Source: Streptomyces iakyrus (lineage in GTDB: Bacteria; Actinomycetota; Actinomycetes; Streptomycetales; Streptomycetaceae). Taken from it: 64,000 nucleotides of DNA. Numbering within the stretch: position 1 is the stretch's first letter; each line of letters opens with the position of its first letter. The notes beneath the pieces were generated by a model. That model saw only the letters and a program-made list of their open reading frames with translations. It was not told the DNA's origin and did not search any database. The DNA is taken from positions 186,001 to 250,000 of the forward strand of contig NZ_JNXI01000016.1 in assembly GCF_000717055.1 (NCBI RefSeq), written 5' to 3'. Position numbers and translations under genes: made by a program. Of the stretch, positions 45,545 to 56,483 are shown one piece after another.

Positions 45545-46411
45545 TCACGCCGGCCTCAGGTGCACGATGTCCCCGGCCCCGACCGGCTCCTGCATGCCCT
45601 CCTCCGTCGCCAGCACCAGCCGCCCGTCTCCGTCCACAGCCACCGCTTCCCCCACGACCGACCGATCCCCCGGCAACTCCGCCCGCACCACTCTCCCGAG
45701 CGTCGCGCACCCGGCTGCATATGCCTCCTGCAACCCGCTCGGACTCGGGTCACCTCCGGCCGCGCGCCACTTGCCGTACCAGTCCTCCAGCGAGCGCAGC
45801 ACCCCCCGCAGCAGCGGATCCCGGTCCGTGCTCACGGCCCCGGCCAGGCCCAGGGAGCCCGCCGTCGGCACGGGCAGTTCGCCGGCCTTGAGCGAGACGT
45901 TGATGCCGACCCCGATGACGACCCCGTCGTCGCCGGCCCGCTCGGCCAGGATTCCGCCGGTCTTGCGCTCCGCGCCCCCCACCGTGACCAGCAGGTCGTT
46001 CGGCCACTTCAGGGCCGTGTCCACGCCGGCCGCCCGCGACAGCCCCGTCGCCACCGCGACGCCCGTGAGCAGCGGCAGCCACCCCCACCGGGCGACCGGC
46101 ACCTCGCTGGGCGCGAGCAGCACGGAGAAGAAGAGGCCGGAGCGGGGCGGCGCCGTCCACTGGCGGTCGAGGCGGCCGCGGCCCGCCGTCTGCTCCTCGG
46201 CGACCAGCACCGCGCCCTCGGTCACCTCGCCCTTCGCCGCCCGCGCCACCAGATCGGAGTTCGTGGAGCCGGTGCGCTGCACCACGTCCACCTCCGACCA
46301 CAGCCCTCCCGGCCGCACCAGTCCCCGGCGCAGGGCGGTGATGTTGAGGGGCGGACGGTCCAGGTCGGACCAACGGCTTCCGTTCGGCTCTGATGCATCT
46401 CGCGGCGTCAT
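45545..46411 (-). CDS. birA: Biotin-[acetyl-CoA-carboxylase] ligase BirA
   Basis: ATG 46411 (MTPRDASEPNG) gives 288 residues, with AGGGTGG about 7 nt upstream. The catalytic core has GSTNSDLV, the adenylate-binding GRGRLDRQW and KWPNDLLV; the C-terminal SH3-like domain ends VGAGDIVHLRPA. It activates biotin with ATP and attaches it to carboxylase carrier domains. There is no N-terminal repressor helix-turn-helix, so it is a ligase only. It faces pccB divergently, so it is next to its substrate pathway; AccA2 carries the target Lys555. Confidence 0.92.
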   Translation of the reverse strand: MTPRDASEPNGSRWSDLDRPPLNITALRRGLVRPGGLWSEVDVVQRTGSTNSDLVARAAKGEVTEGAVLVAEEQTAGRGRLDRQWTAPPRSGLFFSVLLAPSEVPVARWGWLPLLTGVAVATGLSRAAGVDTALKWPNDLLVTVGGAERKTGGILAERAGDDGVVIGVGINVSLKAGELPVPTAGSLGLAGAVSTDRDPLLRGVLRSLEDWYGKWRAAGGDPSPSGLQEAYAAGCATLGRVVRAELPGDRSVVGEAVAVDGDGRLVLATEEGMQEPVGAGDIVHLRPA

Positions 46412-46521
46412 GCAAGCCACCCTAGGTGTGGTAAACGCCGCACTGCCGATGTGGAGGGCCCCCACTACTCTACGGATGAGTAACCGTCCCCCCTTTTGAG
46501 CAGGCAGGGAGCCGCATCCCG

Positions 46522-48126
<1,605 letters not shown>

Positions 48127-48151
48127 CCATCAGCGAGCCCAGGAGGCCCAC

Positions 48152-48361
48152 ATGACGATCAAGGTCGTACGGGGCAACCCGACCCCGGAGGAGCTGGCCG
48201 CCGCCCTGGCGGTGGTCAGGGCGCGCGCCGCGGCGGCGGCAGCCGCCCCGCCCGGCGCGCCGACGTCCCGCGATTCCTGGTCCGACCCGTCCCGCATCGC
48301 GTCCCACCGCCTGCCCCAGCCCGGGCCGACGGCGTGGGGCCGCACCTACTGGCCGGGCTAG
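48152..48361 (+). CDS. accE: Acyl-CoA carboxylase epsilon subunit
   Basis: The 69-residue protein starts with ATG at 48152, 25 nt after pccB and with AGGAGG shortly upstream. The start MTIKVVRGNPTPEELAALAV-like sequence and the C-terminal WGRTYWPG are the family's signature ends, with an Ala/Pro linker between. The small subunit joins the beta subunit to the biotinylated alpha subunit and raises activity in actinobacterial carboxylases. Same operon as pccB. Confidence 0.9.
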   Translation: MTIKVVRGNPTPEELAAALAVVRARAAAAAAAPPGAPTSRDSWSDPSRIASHRLPQPGPTAWGRTYWPG

Positions 48362-48477
48362 AGCCCCCCGCCCCGGCCCCCAGGGGCCGGGGAACCGCGC
48401 ACGGCGGAACAACGCGGGGCGCCGATTTGAGTACCCCTACTCAGGCGCCCCGCCCCGCCGAGCCGCACGCTGGACTC

Positions 48478-48606
48478 ATGCTGTGGTCCGACCCCGAGAA
48501 CGAACCGCCGAAAGAACTCCGCGACATGCAGGACATGCTCCGGCGGCTGGGCGTTCTCATGGCGTTGGCCATGTTCGTGGCCATGCTGGTGATCGGTGTG
48601 AGGTGA
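48478..48606 (+). CDS. 42-residue membrane microprotein
   Basis: ATG 48478 to TGA 48606. A charged N-half (MLWSDPENEPPKELRDMQDM) is followed by one membrane helix (about 24-40, GVLMALAMFVAMLVIG). It lies between accE and maf. I recognise no family. It sits 116 nt after accE and 32 nt before maf, so it is probably co-transcribed with maf. Confidence 0.65.
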   Translation: MLWSDPENEPPKELRDMQDMLRRLGVLMALAMFVAMLVIGVR

Positions 48607-48638
48607 GGGGACCTCACCCGTTTGACTAACCTGACTGC

Positions 48639-49259
48639 ATGACTGCTCAGCGCCGCAGGCGACTCGTCCTCGCCTCCCAGTCCCCCGCCCGGCTCGGACT
48701 GCTCCGCCAGGCCGGCCTCGCCCCCGAGGTGATCGTGAGCGGCGTCGACGAGGACGCCGTCACCGCCCCCACCCCCGCCGAGCTGGCGCTCGCCCTGGCC
48801 GAGGCGAAGGCGTCCGTCGTGGCGGCCCGGCCGGACGTCAAGGGCGCGCTCGTGATCGGCTGCGACTCGGTACTCGACCTGGACGGCCAGGCCCTCGGCA
48901 AGCCCGCCGACGCCGAGGAGGCCACCGCCCGCTGGAAGTCCATGCGCGGCCGCGCCGGCACCCTCCAGACCGGCCACTGCGTCTACGACACGCTCACCGG
49001 CCGCTACGTCTCCGCCACCGCCTCCACGGTCGTCCACTTCGGAGACCCCTCCGAGGAGGAGATCGCCGCCTACGTCGCCTCGGGAGAACCCCTCTACGTC
49101 GCCGGGGCGTTCACCCTGGACGGCCGCTCGGCCCCGTTCATCGACGGCATCGACGGCGACCACGGCAACGTCATCGGCATCAGCCTGCCCCTGCTGAGGC
49201 GGCTGCTGGCCGAACTGGGCGTCGGTATCACGGAGTTGTGGGCGCAGGCGGAGAAGTGA
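48639..49259 (+). CDS. maf: Maf-like nucleoside triphosphate pyrophosphatase
   Basis: The 206-residue protein starts at ATG 48639. The family motif at the N-terminus reads [16 protein letters not shown], followed by the catalytic Asp region [15 protein letters not shown] and the late segment [19 protein letters not shown]. Maf enzymes hydrolyse non-canonical or modified nucleotides to monophosphates. In Streptomyces it is regularly found between pccB and accA2, which is the layout here. Its 3' end overlaps the opposing membrane protein gene by 32 nt. Confidence 0.92.
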   Translation: MTAQRRRRLVLASQSPARLGLLRQAGLAPEVIVSGVDEDAVTAPTPAELALALAEAKASVVAARPDVKGALVIGCDSVLDLDGQALGKPADAEEATARWKSMRGRAGTLQTGHCVYDTLTGRYVSATASTVVHFGDPSEEEIAAYVASGEPLYVAGAFTLDGRSAPFIDGIDGDHGNVIGISLPLLRRLLAELGVGITELWAQAEK

Positions 49260-49713
49260 CGGGAGATCCGTCGCCGCTCTTCCCGCCCGCGGGCGTGGCG
49301 TCGGCGGGCTCCGCCGGACGGTCGTACGTCATCAGCAGCAGCACGATCAGGGCGAGGACCAGCACCATGAACAGGAACGCGGTCCAGCCGACGAGGCCCC
49401 AGGTGAACGCGCCCAGCAGGGCGTGCACGACCGCCGCGCTGATCAGCAGCACGCGCCCGAAGCCGGCCGGGGGCCGGTCCCGCAGCGCCACGAGCAGGGC
49501 GACCAGGCCGCACAGCGCGAAGTAGAGGCCGAAGGCGACCCCGCCGATCTTCGACGACACCGACATCATGTGCGGGTCCAGCCCTGCCAGCGACATGTCC
49601 TGCCGGTCGACGACGACCCCCAGGAACCAGTTGAGCGCGGCGACTCCGAACGCCTCGGCGAACAGCACCACCGCCACGACCCACGCCACCGGCCTGCGTA
49701 TCACCGGGCCCAC
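49228..49713 (-). CDS. Four-helix membrane protein of unknown function
   Basis: I choose GTG 49713 ([20 protein letters not shown], 161 residues), with GAGGGAA upstream; GTG 49704 is also possible. Four hydrophobic helices are seen (about 10-28, 48-68, 80-100, 104-125), then a Pro/Ser tail. A longer frame to 49923 lacks sense. It lies between maf and accA2 on the opposite strand, overlapping the maf 3' end by 32 nt. No named family known to me. Confidence 0.72.
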   Translation of the reverse strand: MGPVIRRPVAWVVAVVLFAEAFGVAALNWFLGVVVDRQDMSLAGLDPHMMSVSSKIGGVAFGLYFALCGLVALLVALRDRPPAGFGRVLLISAAVVHALLGAFTWGLVGWTAFLFMVLVLALIVLLLMTYDRPAEPADATPAGGKSGDGSPVTSPPAPTTP

Positions 49714-50039
49714 CCTCTTCCCTCGAAGACACCGCGAGGCTACTAACGGGTAAACCGGGGGACAAGGGTCCGGCGGCCGGCAAAGAATCATTGGGCCATT
49801 CGTAGGGACTCCACAAAGAAACCGAGTGGCCCGCAGCACGTGATGACAGAGACCTTGACCACAGGAGAGGGCTAGGGTTTGCCGGAGGACTACTGCGGAC
49901 CGCGGTGCGACAAGGGATTTCACGGGTCGAGCGAGCCACGCATCACGCTCCGTGTGGGCAAGCTCACCACTGGGGACGGGTCGAAGTGTCGTGTCGGCAG
50001 TCCCTAAACTCGGCTTGTTTCAAGGAGGGAGCCTCAATC
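49714..50039 (+). other. 326-nt leader region of accA2
   Basis: No gene is seen. TAAACT (50005-50010) is a possible -10 box with a weak -35, giving a leader of about 23 nt with the ribosome site AAGGAGGGA. TTGACC (49855-49860) is another -35-like box without a well-spaced partner. The lower-GC part near 49780-49850 may hold regulatory sites. Confidence 0.4.
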
Positions 50040-51812
50040 GTGCGCAAGGTGCTCATCGCCAACCGTGGCGAAATCGCTGTCCGCGTGGCCCGGGCCTGCC
50101 GGGATGCCGGTATCGCGAGCGTGGCCGTCTACGCCGACCCGGACCGGGACGCTCTGCATGTCCGCGCCGCGGATGAGGCGTTCGCCCTGGGCGGTGACAC
50201 GCCGGGCACCAGCTACCTCGACATCGAGAAGGTGCTGGGCGCCGCCCGAGAGTCGGGCGCGGACGCGATCCACCCCGGCTACGGCTTCCTCTCCGAGAAC
50301 GCCGAGTTCGCTCAGGCGGTCCTGGACGCGGGCCTGATCTGGATCGGCCCGCCACCGCAGGCCATCCGCGATCTGGGTGACAAGGTCGCCGCCCGGCACA
50401 TCGCGCAGCGCGCCGGCGCCCCGCTGGTGGCCGGCACGCCCGACCCGGTCTCGGGTGCGGACGAGGTCGTCGCGTTCGCCGAGCAGCACGGCCTGCCGAT
50501 CGCGATCAAGGCCGCCTTCGGTGGTGGCGGTCGCGGTCTGAAGGTCGCCCGCACCCTCGAAGAGGTGCCGGAGCTGTACGACTCGGCGGTCCGTGAGGCC
50601 GTCGCCGCGTTCGGCCGGGGCGAGTGCTTCGTCGAGCGCTACCTGGACAAGCCCCGGCACGTGGAGACCCAGTGCCTGGCCGACCAGCACGGCAACGTGG
50701 TCGTCGTCTCCACCCGTGACTGCTCGCTGCAGCGCCGCCACCAGAAGCTGGTGGAGGAGGCCCCGGCCCCCTTCCTGTCCGACGCGCAGATGGAGGAGCT
50801 GTACTCCGCCTCCAAGGCGATCCTGAAGGAGGCCGGCTACGTCGGCGCCGGCACGGTCGAGTTCCTCGTCGGCCTCGACGGCACGATCTCCTTCCTGGAG
50901 GTCAACACCCGCCTCCAGGTGGAGCACCCGGTCACCGAGGAGGTCGCCGGCATCGACCTCGTGCGCGAGATGTTCCGTATCGCCGACGGCGAGGAGCTCG
51001 GTTACGGCGACCCGGAGCTGCGCGGCCACTCCTTCGAGTTCCGCATCAACGGCGAGGACCCGGGCCGCAACTTCCTGCCCGCTCCCGGCACGGTCACGAC
51101 GTTCGCCCCGCCGTCCGGCCCGGGTGTGCGTCTGGACGCCGGTGTGGAGTCCGGCTCGGTCATCGGCCCGGCGTGGGACTCCCTGCTGGCCAAGCTGATC
51201 GTCACCGGCCGCACGCGGAAGGAGGCCCTCCAGCGGGCCGCCCGCGCGCTGGAGGAGTTCCAGGTCGAGGGCATGGCGACGGCGATCCCGTTCCACCGTG
51301 CGGTCGTCAGGGACCCGGCGTTCGCGCCCGAGCTGACGGACTCGTCCGACCCGTTCACGGTCCACACCCGCTGGATCGAGACGGAGTTCGTCAACGAGAT
51401 CAAGCCGTTCGCCGCGCCGGCCGACGCCGAGGCGGACGAGGAGCCGGGCCGCGAGACGGTCGTCGTCGAGGTGGGCGGCAAGCGCCTCGAGGTCTCCCTG
51501 CCGTCGTCGCTGGGCATGTCCCTGGCCCGTACGGGTCTCGCGGCGGGCGCCAAGCCGAAGCGCCGCGCGGCGAAGAAGTCGGGCCCGGTGGCCTCCGGCG
51601 ACACCCTCGCCTCCCCGATGCAGGGCACCATCGTCAAGGTGGCCGTCGAGGAGGGCCAGGAGGTCAAGGAGGGCGACCTGGTCGTCGTCCTGGAGGCCAT
51701 GAAGATGGAGCAGCCCCTCAACGCGCACCGGTCGGGCACCATCAAGGGCCTGAGCGCGGAGATCGGCGCGTCGGTGACGTCGGGCGCGGCCATCTGCGAG
51801 ATCAAGGACTGA
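50040..51812 (+). CDS. accA2: Acyl-CoA carboxylase alpha chain (biotin carboxylase plus carrier)
   Basis: The start is GTG 50040, since AAGGAGGGA stands about 10 nt upstream and the protein begins [20 protein letters not shown]; 590 residues. Biotin carboxylase domain (1-445) with the ATP-grasp loop [13 protein letters not shown] and the catalytic [12 protein letters not shown] linker holds Lys/Arg/Ala-rich sequence ([10 protein letters not shown]). The carrier domain ends the chain with EAMKMEQP, biotinyl Lys555. It serves several beta subunits, including PccB of this window. BirA attaches the biotin. Confidence 0.95.
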   Translation: MRKVLIANRGEIAVRVARACRDAGIASVAVYADPDRDALHVRAADEAFALGGDTPGTSYLDIEKVLGAARESGADAIHPGYGFLSENAEFAQAVLDAGLIWIGPPPQAIRDLGDKVAARHIAQRAGAPLVAGTPDPVSGADEVVAFAEQHGLPIAIKAAFGGGGRGLKVARTLEEVPELYDSAVREAVAAFGRGECFVERYLDKPRHVETQCLADQHGNVVVVSTRDCSLQRRHQKLVEEAPAPFLSDAQMEELYSASKAILKEAGYVGAGTVEFLVGLDGTISFLEVNTRLQVEHPVTEEVAGIDLVREMFRIADGEELGYGDPELRGHSFEFRINGEDPGRNFLPAPGTVTTFAPPSGPGVRLDAGVESGSVIGPAWDSLLAKLIVTGRTRKEALQRAARALEEFQVEGMATAIPFHRAVVRDPAFAPELTDSSDPFTVHTRWIETEFVNEIKPFAAPADAEADEEPGRETVVVEVGGKRLEVSLPSSLGMSLARTGLAAGAKPKRRAAKKSGPVASGDTLASPMQGTIVKVAVEEGQEVKEGDLVVVLEAMKMEQPLNAHRSGTIKGLSAEIGASVTSGAAICEIKD

Positions 51813-51865
51813 CACCCCACCCCTGGCGCGGCGCCCACCCCTCGGGGGTGGGCCGGTGCCGCGCC

Positions 51866-51957
51866 GGGGGTGTCCGTCCTCGGAACGGCGCGACGGGGTT
51901 GCGTACCGACTAACCGTCCGTCGACGCGCCAACCGCTGCGGGCGGACACCCCCCGAC
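51866..51957 (+). repeat. TIR-bounded 92-nt element, copy 1
   Basis: The element is bounded by GGGGGTGTCCG on the left and CGGACACCCCC on the right, so its ends are inverted repeats. Its reverse complement recurs at 56484-56579 with a single internal difference. It lies after accA2, outside genes. It looks like a MITE-like or structured non-coding element. There is no open frame worth calling. Confidence 0.8.
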
Positions 51958-52002
51958 ACGTCCCCTTGCGTCCGACGGTGGGTGCGGGCGCGCTCTGCCC
52001 CA

Positions 52003-52034
52003 GCTGCGGGCATGCGTGCCGCTGGGGGCGGCAC
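52003..52034 (+). repeat. 32-nt dispersed repeat, copy 2
   Basis: Same sequence as 45455-45486 with one mismatch. It lies between the TIR element and the DeoR gene. Confidence 0.65.
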
Positions 52035-52228
52035 GGGTGGGCGTTGGGGTCCCCCTGCTCGAGCGAAGCCGAGAGCTTGGGGGAGGCACTCCGAACCGCC
52101 GGGCTGCGGACCGACCCGGCCTCAGCGACAACGGCCCGGCACCTCGCTGCGCCGGGTCGCGGACCCACCCGGCGTCAGCGACAACGCCGGGGCCTGAAAA
52201 GCAACCGCGGCTCACCCCGCCGTCGGCG

Positions 52229-53215
52229 TCAACGCCGCCGCAGGTCCGCCACCCGGGCCCGCTCGGCCCCGGGCCCCTGGTCCCCCAGCATCGTCGTGGA
52301 GCGCAACCCGCCCCCACCCCCTGGCACCTGCCGCCGAGGCCCCGGCACCGGCACGTCCCGACGCTGCTGACGCGCCGGAACCGCATCACCCCCCGGACCC
52401 CCCGCACCCGCACCCGACCCCGCCGAACCCCCTTGCCCCCCGGCCACGGCGATCTGCACGCCCTGGTCGGCAAGCGCCTGGAGTTCCGTGGCGGCACGGT
52501 CGTCGTGCGCGGGCGGCTCATCGGTGACGAGGCGCGTGATGAGATCCGTGGGCACGGTCTGGAACATGGTGTCGGTGCCGAGCTTGGTGTGGTCGGCGAG
52601 GACCACGACCTCCGCGGCCGCCTGCACCAGCGCCCGGTCGACGGACGCCGACAGCATGTTGGACGTGGACAGCCCCCGCTCGGCGGTGAGCCCCGCTCCG
52701 GACAGGAACGCCCGCGACACCCGCAGCCCGTGCAGGGACTGCTCGGCACCGCTGCCGACCAGGGCGTAGTTCGAACCGCGGAGCGTACCGCCGGTCATCA
52801 CGACCTCGACCCGGTTGGCATGGGCCAACGCCTGGGCCACCAGCAATGAGTTGGTCACGACGGTCAGCCCGGGCACCCGGGCCAGCCGGCGCGCCAGCTC
52901 CTGGGTCGTCGTACCCGCACCGACCACGATCGCCTCCCCCTCTTCCACGAAGTTCGCGGCGAGGTCGGCGATGGCGGTCTTCTCGGCGGTCGCGAGATGA
53001 GACTTCTGCGGAAAGCCGGACTCCCGCGTGAAACCGCCCGGCAGTACCGCACCGCCGTGCCGGCGGTCGAGGAGTCCTTCTGCCTCCAGCGCGCGCACGT
53101 CCCGCCGTACGGTCACTTCGGAGGTCTGGACGACGCGGGCGAGCTCACGGAGCGACACGGCCCCGTTGGCTCGCACCATTTCGAGGATCAATTGGCGACG
53201 TTCTGCAGCGAACAC
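52229..53215 (-). CDS. DeoR family transcriptional regulator
   Basis: The 328-residue protein starts at ATG 53215. Residues 1-55 are the DeoR winged helix (MFAAERRQLILEMVRANGAV, SEVTVRRDVRALEAEGLL), and 75-235 are the sensor domain with VVGAGTTTQELARRL and VLADHTKLGTD. The last 70 residues are Gly/Pro/Arg-rich low complexity, possibly non-essential. DeoR proteins sense sugar phosphates. Given nearby pnp, a phosphomutase and deoC, deoxyribose-5-phosphate is a reasonable guess, but unproven. An inverted repeat stands upstream (53243-53272). Confidence 0.88.
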   Translation of the reverse strand: MFAAERRQLILEMVRANGAVSLRELARVVQTSEVTVRRDVRALEAEGLLDRRHGGAVLPGGFTRESGFPQKSHLATAEKTAIADLAANFVEEGEAIVVGAGTTTQELARRLARVPGLTVVTNSLLVAQALAHANRVEVVMTGGTLRGSNYALVGSGAEQSLHGLRVSRAFLSGAGLTAERGLSTSNMLSASVDRALVQAAAEVVVLADHTKLGTDTMFQTVPTDLITRLVTDEPPAHDDRAATELQALADQGVQIAVAGGQGGSAGSGAGAGGPGGDAVPARQQRRDVPVPGPRRQVPGGGGGLRSTTMLGDQGPGAERARVADLRRR

Positions 53216-53242
53216 GAAACTGACAGTAACGCCAGCGACCGT

Positions 53243-53272
53243 CTGCTTTCAGCAGTTTGCGCTGAATAGCAG
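53243..53272. promoter_or_regulatory. Inverted repeat upstream of the DeoR gene
   Basis: CTGCTTTCAGC (53243-53253) and GCTGAATAGCAG (53261-53272) pair with a one-base bulge and a 7-nt spacer. It lies 28-57 nt upstream of the DeoR start in an AT-richer stretch. Probable autoregulatory operator; it shares no sequence with the CTACGCGCGTAG sites. Confidence 0.5.
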
Positions 53273-53380
53273 AAGATGTTCGCACCGAGCAGCAGGAAGT
53301 GGTATAAGGCCTAGTCCCGCCGCCTATGCCGTACGCATGGTCGAACACTCCCCGTGACCAGCGAGGAGCCCGTTTCGGCC

Positions 53381-54829
53381 TCAGCCGTGGCCGTTCTCCT
53401 TGCGGGTGTGCAACTGCCGTGCCACCTCGGCGATCGAGCCCGACAGGGACGGGTAGACGGTGAAGGCGTTCGCGATCTGTTCGACCGTCAGATTGTTGTC
53501 GACCGCGATCGAGATCGGGTGGATCAGTTCCGAGGCGCGCGGCGCCACGACCACACCGCCCACCACGATGCCCGTGCCCGGCCGGCAGAAGATCTTGACG
53601 AAGCCGTCCCGGATGCCCTGCATCTTCGCGCGCGGGTTGCGCAGCAGCGGCAGCTTCACGACCCGGGCGTCGATCTTCCCGCCGTCGACGTCGGCCTGGG
53701 TGTAGCCGACGGTGGCGATCTCGGGGTCGGTGAAGACGTTCGACGAGACCGTCTTCAGGTTCAGCGGGGCCACCGCGTCGCCCAGGAAGTGGTACATGGC
53801 GATACGTCCCTGCATGGCGGCCACGGACGCGAGGGCGAACACGCCGGTCACGTCACCGGCCGCGTACACGCCAGGAGCGGTCGTGCGCGACACCCTGTCG
53901 GTCCAGATGTGACCGGACTCGCGCAGCCGGACCCCGGCGTCCTCAAGACCCATGCCGGCGCTGTTGGGCACGGCACCGACGGCCATCAGACAGTGCGACC
54001 CGGTAATGACGCGCCCGTCGGAGAGGGTCACCTCGACCCGGTCCCCCACCCGTTTGGCGGACTGCGCCCGGGACCGGCCCATGACGTTCATGCCGCGCCG
54101 CCGGAAGACGTCCTCCAGCACGGCGGCCGCGTCCGGGTCCTCGCCCGGCAGCACGCGGTCCCGCGAGGACACGAGCGTCACCCGCGAACCCAGCGCCTGG
54201 TAGGCGCCGGCGAACTCGGCACCGGTCACACCGGACCCGACCACGATGAGCTCCTCGGGGAGCTCGTCGAGGTCGTACACCTGGGTCCAGTTCAGGATCC
54301 GCTCACCGTCCGGCTGGGCGTCTGGCAGCTCACGGGGGTGCCCGCCGGTCGCGATGAGGACGGCGTCAGCGATGAGCGTCTCCTCGCTCCCGTCGGCGGT
54401 GCGCACGACGACCTTGCGCGACCCGTCGAGCGCCTGCATGCCCTCCAGCCGCCCGCGCCCGCGCATGACACGCGCCCCGGCCCGCGTCACGGAGGCGGTG
54501 ATGTCGTGCGACTGGGCGAGCGCGAGCCGCTTCACACGCCGGTTGACCTTGCCCAGGTCGACGCCCACCACCCGGGCGGCCTGCTCGATGTGCGGGGTGT
54601 CGTCGGCCACGATGATCCCCAGCTCCTCGTACGAGGAGTCGAAGGTGGTCATCACCTCGGCCGTGGCGATCAGGGTCTTCGACGGTACGCAGTCGGTGAG
54701 CACCGACGCCCCGCCCAGACCGTCGCAGTCGACGACGGTCACCTCCGCGCCGAGTTGGGCGGCCACCAGCGCCGCTTCGTATCCGCCGGGTCCGCCACCG
54801 ATGATCACGATCCGAGTCACGTACTCCAT
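53381..54829 (-). CDS. Flavoprotein disulfide reductase-like NAD(P)H dehydrogenase
   Basis: The 482-residue protein starts at ATG 54829. It has the FAD loop VIIGGGPGGYEAAL, the NAD loop VVGSGVTGAEFAGAYQALG and the C-terminal dimer domain. At the redox site it reads GGASVLTDCVPSK, so only the second Cys is kept and the first is replaced. Mycobacterial LpdA (Rv3303c) has the same loss and acts as a quinone reductase instead of a lipoamide dehydrogenase. The same is likely here: NAD(P)H-dependent reduction of quinones or related compounds. Divergent from the gamma-glutamylcyclotransferase-like gene. Confidence 0.9.
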   Translation of the reverse strand: MEYVTRIVIIGGGPGGYEAALVAAQLGAEVTVVDCDGLGGASVLTDCVPSKTLIATAEVMTTFDSSYEELGIIVADDTPHIEQAARVVGVDLGKVNRRVKRLALAQSHDITASVTRAGARVMRGRGRLEGMQALDGSRKVVVRTADGSEETLIADAVLIATGGHPRELPDAQPDGERILNWTQVYDLDELPEELIVVGSGVTGAEFAGAYQALGSRVTLVSSRDRVLPGEDPDAAAVLEDVFRRRGMNVMGRSRAQSAKRVGDRVEVTLSDGRVITGSHCLMAVGAVPNSAGMGLEDAGVRLRESGHIWTDRVSRTTAPGVYAAGDVTGVFALASVAAMQGRIAMYHFLGDAVAPLNLKTVSSNVFTDPEIATVGYTQADVDGGKIDARVVKLPLLRNPRAKMQGIRDGFVKIFCRPGTGIVVGGVVVAPRASELIHPISIAVDNNLTVEQIANAFTVYPSLSGSIAEVARQLHTRKENGHG

Positions 54830-54924
54830 TGTCCCGCACGCAACAACGTGACACCGCCCGGGGGCCCGCCTACACGCCTGTCGTTACACGAGTGACGCCG
54901 GACCACCTGCCGTACCCTTCCCCC

Positions 54925-55362
54925 ATGTCGCTCTACGCCGCGTACGCCGGCAACCTCGACGCGCGGCTGATGTCCCGCCGCGCCCCGCACTCGCCGCTGC
55001 GCGCCACCGGCTGGCTGAACGGATGGCGACTGACCTTCGGCGGCGAGCACATGGGCTGGGAGGGCGCGCTGCCGACGATCGTCGAGGACCCCCTCTCGCA
55101 GGTCTTCGTCTCGCTCTACGACATCGCCCCGATGGACGAGGAGTCGCTGGACCGCTGGGAGGGCGTGGGCCTCGACATCTATCGTCGTACGCGCGTACGG
55201 GTACACACCCTGGACGGTGAGGACACCGCCTGGGCCTTCGCCCTGAACGCCTACGAGGGCGGCCTGCCCTCCGCCCGCTACCTGGGCGAGATCGCCGACG
55301 CGGCCGAGTCGGCCGGCGCGCCCCACGACTACGTGATGGAACTCCGCAAGCGCCCCTGCTGA
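54925..55362 (+). CDS. Gamma-glutamylcyclotransferase-like protein
   Basis: I choose ATG 54925 ([16 protein letters not shown]), 145 residues; TACCCT ends 7 nt before, so the mRNA may be leaderless. The family motif YAAYAGNLD (for YGSNL) and the catalytic Glu region ([14 protein letters not shown]) fit the GGCT-like fold. It may act in gamma-glutamyl or glutathione-like breakdown, but actinomycetes use mycothiol, so the real substrate is uncertain. A longer TTG start at 54829 overlaps the divergent gene's start. Followed 106 nt later by pnp. Confidence 0.85.
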   Translation: MSLYAAYAGNLDARLMSRRAPHSPLRATGWLNGWRLTFGGEHMGWEGALPTIVEDPLSQVFVSLYDIAPMDEESLDRWEGVGLDIYRRTRVRVHTLDGEDTAWAFALNAYEGGLPSARYLGEIADAAESAGAPHDYVMELRKRPC

Positions 55363-55431
55363 GGGCCGCCCGCCCGAGCCGCATCGTCGGAAACGACAAG
55401 ACAACGATCGCCACCCCGTGAGCTCTGCCAT

Positions 55432-55443
55432 CTACGCGCGTAG
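55432..55443. promoter_or_regulatory. Palindrome CTACGCGCGTAG at the pnp promoter
   Basis: The perfect 12-bp palindrome begins 37 nt before the pnp GTG. The probable -10 box is TACCCT (55456-55461), so the palindrome covers the -35 region. The same 12 bp occur before deoC. Confidence 0.65.
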
Positions 55444-55468
55444 GCAAACAGCGGCTACCCTCATCCGC

Positions 55469-56293
55469 GTGAACGCATCTCTTCTTCCGGACGACATCCA
55501 GGGCGACCCCCACGCGGCCGCCGACGCCGCCGCGGCCCGCCTGCGCGAACTGACGGGCGCCGAGACCCACGACGTCGCCCTCGTGATGGGCTCCGGCTGG
55601 GCCCCGGCCGTGGACGCGCTGGGCGCCCCCGAGGCCGAGTTCCAGGTCACCGAGCTCCCCGGTTTCCCGCCGCCGGCGGTGGAGGGCCACGGAGGCAAGA
55701 TCCGCTCGTACCGGATCGGCAACAAGCGCGCCCTGGTCTTCCTGGGCCGTACGCACTACTACGAGGGCCGCGGGGTGGCCGCGGTCGCCCACGGCGTCCG
55801 CACCGCCGTCTCGGCCGGCTGCAAGACGGTCGTCCTCACCAACGGCTGCGGCGGCCTGCGCGAGGGCATGCGCCCCGGCCAGCCGGTCCTCATCAGCGAC
55901 CACATCAACCTCACCGCCACCTCCCCCATCATCGGCGCGAACTTCGTCGACCTGACCGACCTGTACTCCCCGCGCCTGCGGGCCCTGTGCAAGGAGGTCG
56001 ACGCCACGCTGGAGGAGGGCGTCTACGCCCAGTTCCCCGGCCCGCACTACGAGACGCCGGCCGAGATCCGCATGGCCCGTGTCATCGGCGCGGACCTGGT
56101 CGGCATGTCGACGGTCCTGGAGGCCATCGCCGCACGTGAGGCGGGCGCCGAGGTCCTGGGCATCTCCCTCGTCACCAACCTCGCCGCGGGCATGACGGGC
56201 GAGCCCCTGAACCACGAGGAGGTCCTCCAGGCGGGCCGCGACTCCGCGACGCGCATGGGCTCCCTGCTGGCTCAGGTCCTGGGCCGCCTCTAA
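55469..56293 (+). CDS. pnp: Purine-nucleoside phosphorylase
   Basis: I choose GTG 55469 (274 residues, [14 protein letters not shown]); the longer frame from 55418 would cover the promoter palindrome. It belongs to the trimeric PNP class: [11 protein letters not shown] for phosphate, [21 protein letters not shown], and [11 protein letters not shown], plus ETPAEIRMA near the substrate site and [11 protein letters not shown]. It splits inosine, guanosine and their deoxy forms into base and (deoxy)ribose-1-phosphate. TACCCT (55456-55461) predicts a start at about 55468, hence a leaderless mRNA. Part of the deo pathway here. Confidence 0.93.
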   Translation: MNASLLPDDIQGDPHAAADAAAARLRELTGAETHDVALVMGSGWAPAVDALGAPEAEFQVTELPGFPPPAVEGHGGKIRSYRIGNKRALVFLGRTHYYEGRGVAAVAHGVRTAVSAGCKTVVLTNGCGGLREGMRPGQPVLISDHINLTATSPIIGANFVDLTDLYSPRLRALCKEVDATLEEGVYAQFPGPHYETPAEIRMARVIGADLVGMSTVLEAIAAREAGAEVLGISLVTNLAAGMTGEPLNHEEVLQAGRDSATRMGSLLAQVLGRL

Positions 56294-56330
56294 GGGGACG
56301 CTTCCGCAGGTCGTCCGGCGGCTGCGGGCC

Positions 56331-56363
56331 CGTAGTGGCCGGTCGCGCAGTTCCCCGCGCCCC
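56331..56363. repeat. 33-nt dispersed repeat, copy related to 1476-1508
   Basis: It matches 1476-1508 at 31 of 33 positions; CCCCGCGCCCCTGAAGGG, part of the same family, recurs at 35702-35719 and at 1498-1515. A related inverted copy lies near 48384-48403. All lie outside genes. Confidence 0.6.
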
Positions 56364-56483
56364 CAGGGGGTTGCAGTCGCCCGCGCGAGAAAGCCGCCGC
56401 GGCCGCCCACGACGAGAAGGGGACGCATCCCCGGCCGCCTCGGAAGGGCGATCCCGCAGCCGCGTACGGCGAGAAGGGGCCGT

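Larger units (their letters stand above)
51813..52228. other. 416-nt gap made of repeats
   Basis: Non-coding. It holds the 92-nt TIR element (51866-51957), the 32-nt repeat copy 2 (52003-52034), and a hairpin of TCCCC and GGGGA ends (about 52051-52086) around CTCGAGCGAAGCCGAGAG. Short GC repeats follow. Nothing protein-like is credible. Confidence 0.6.

Noticed and set aside
53354..54895. 513-codon open frame opposite the disulfide-reductase gene
   Set aside because: Antisense shadow with biased composition; the minus-strand protein has clear FAD and NAD loops.
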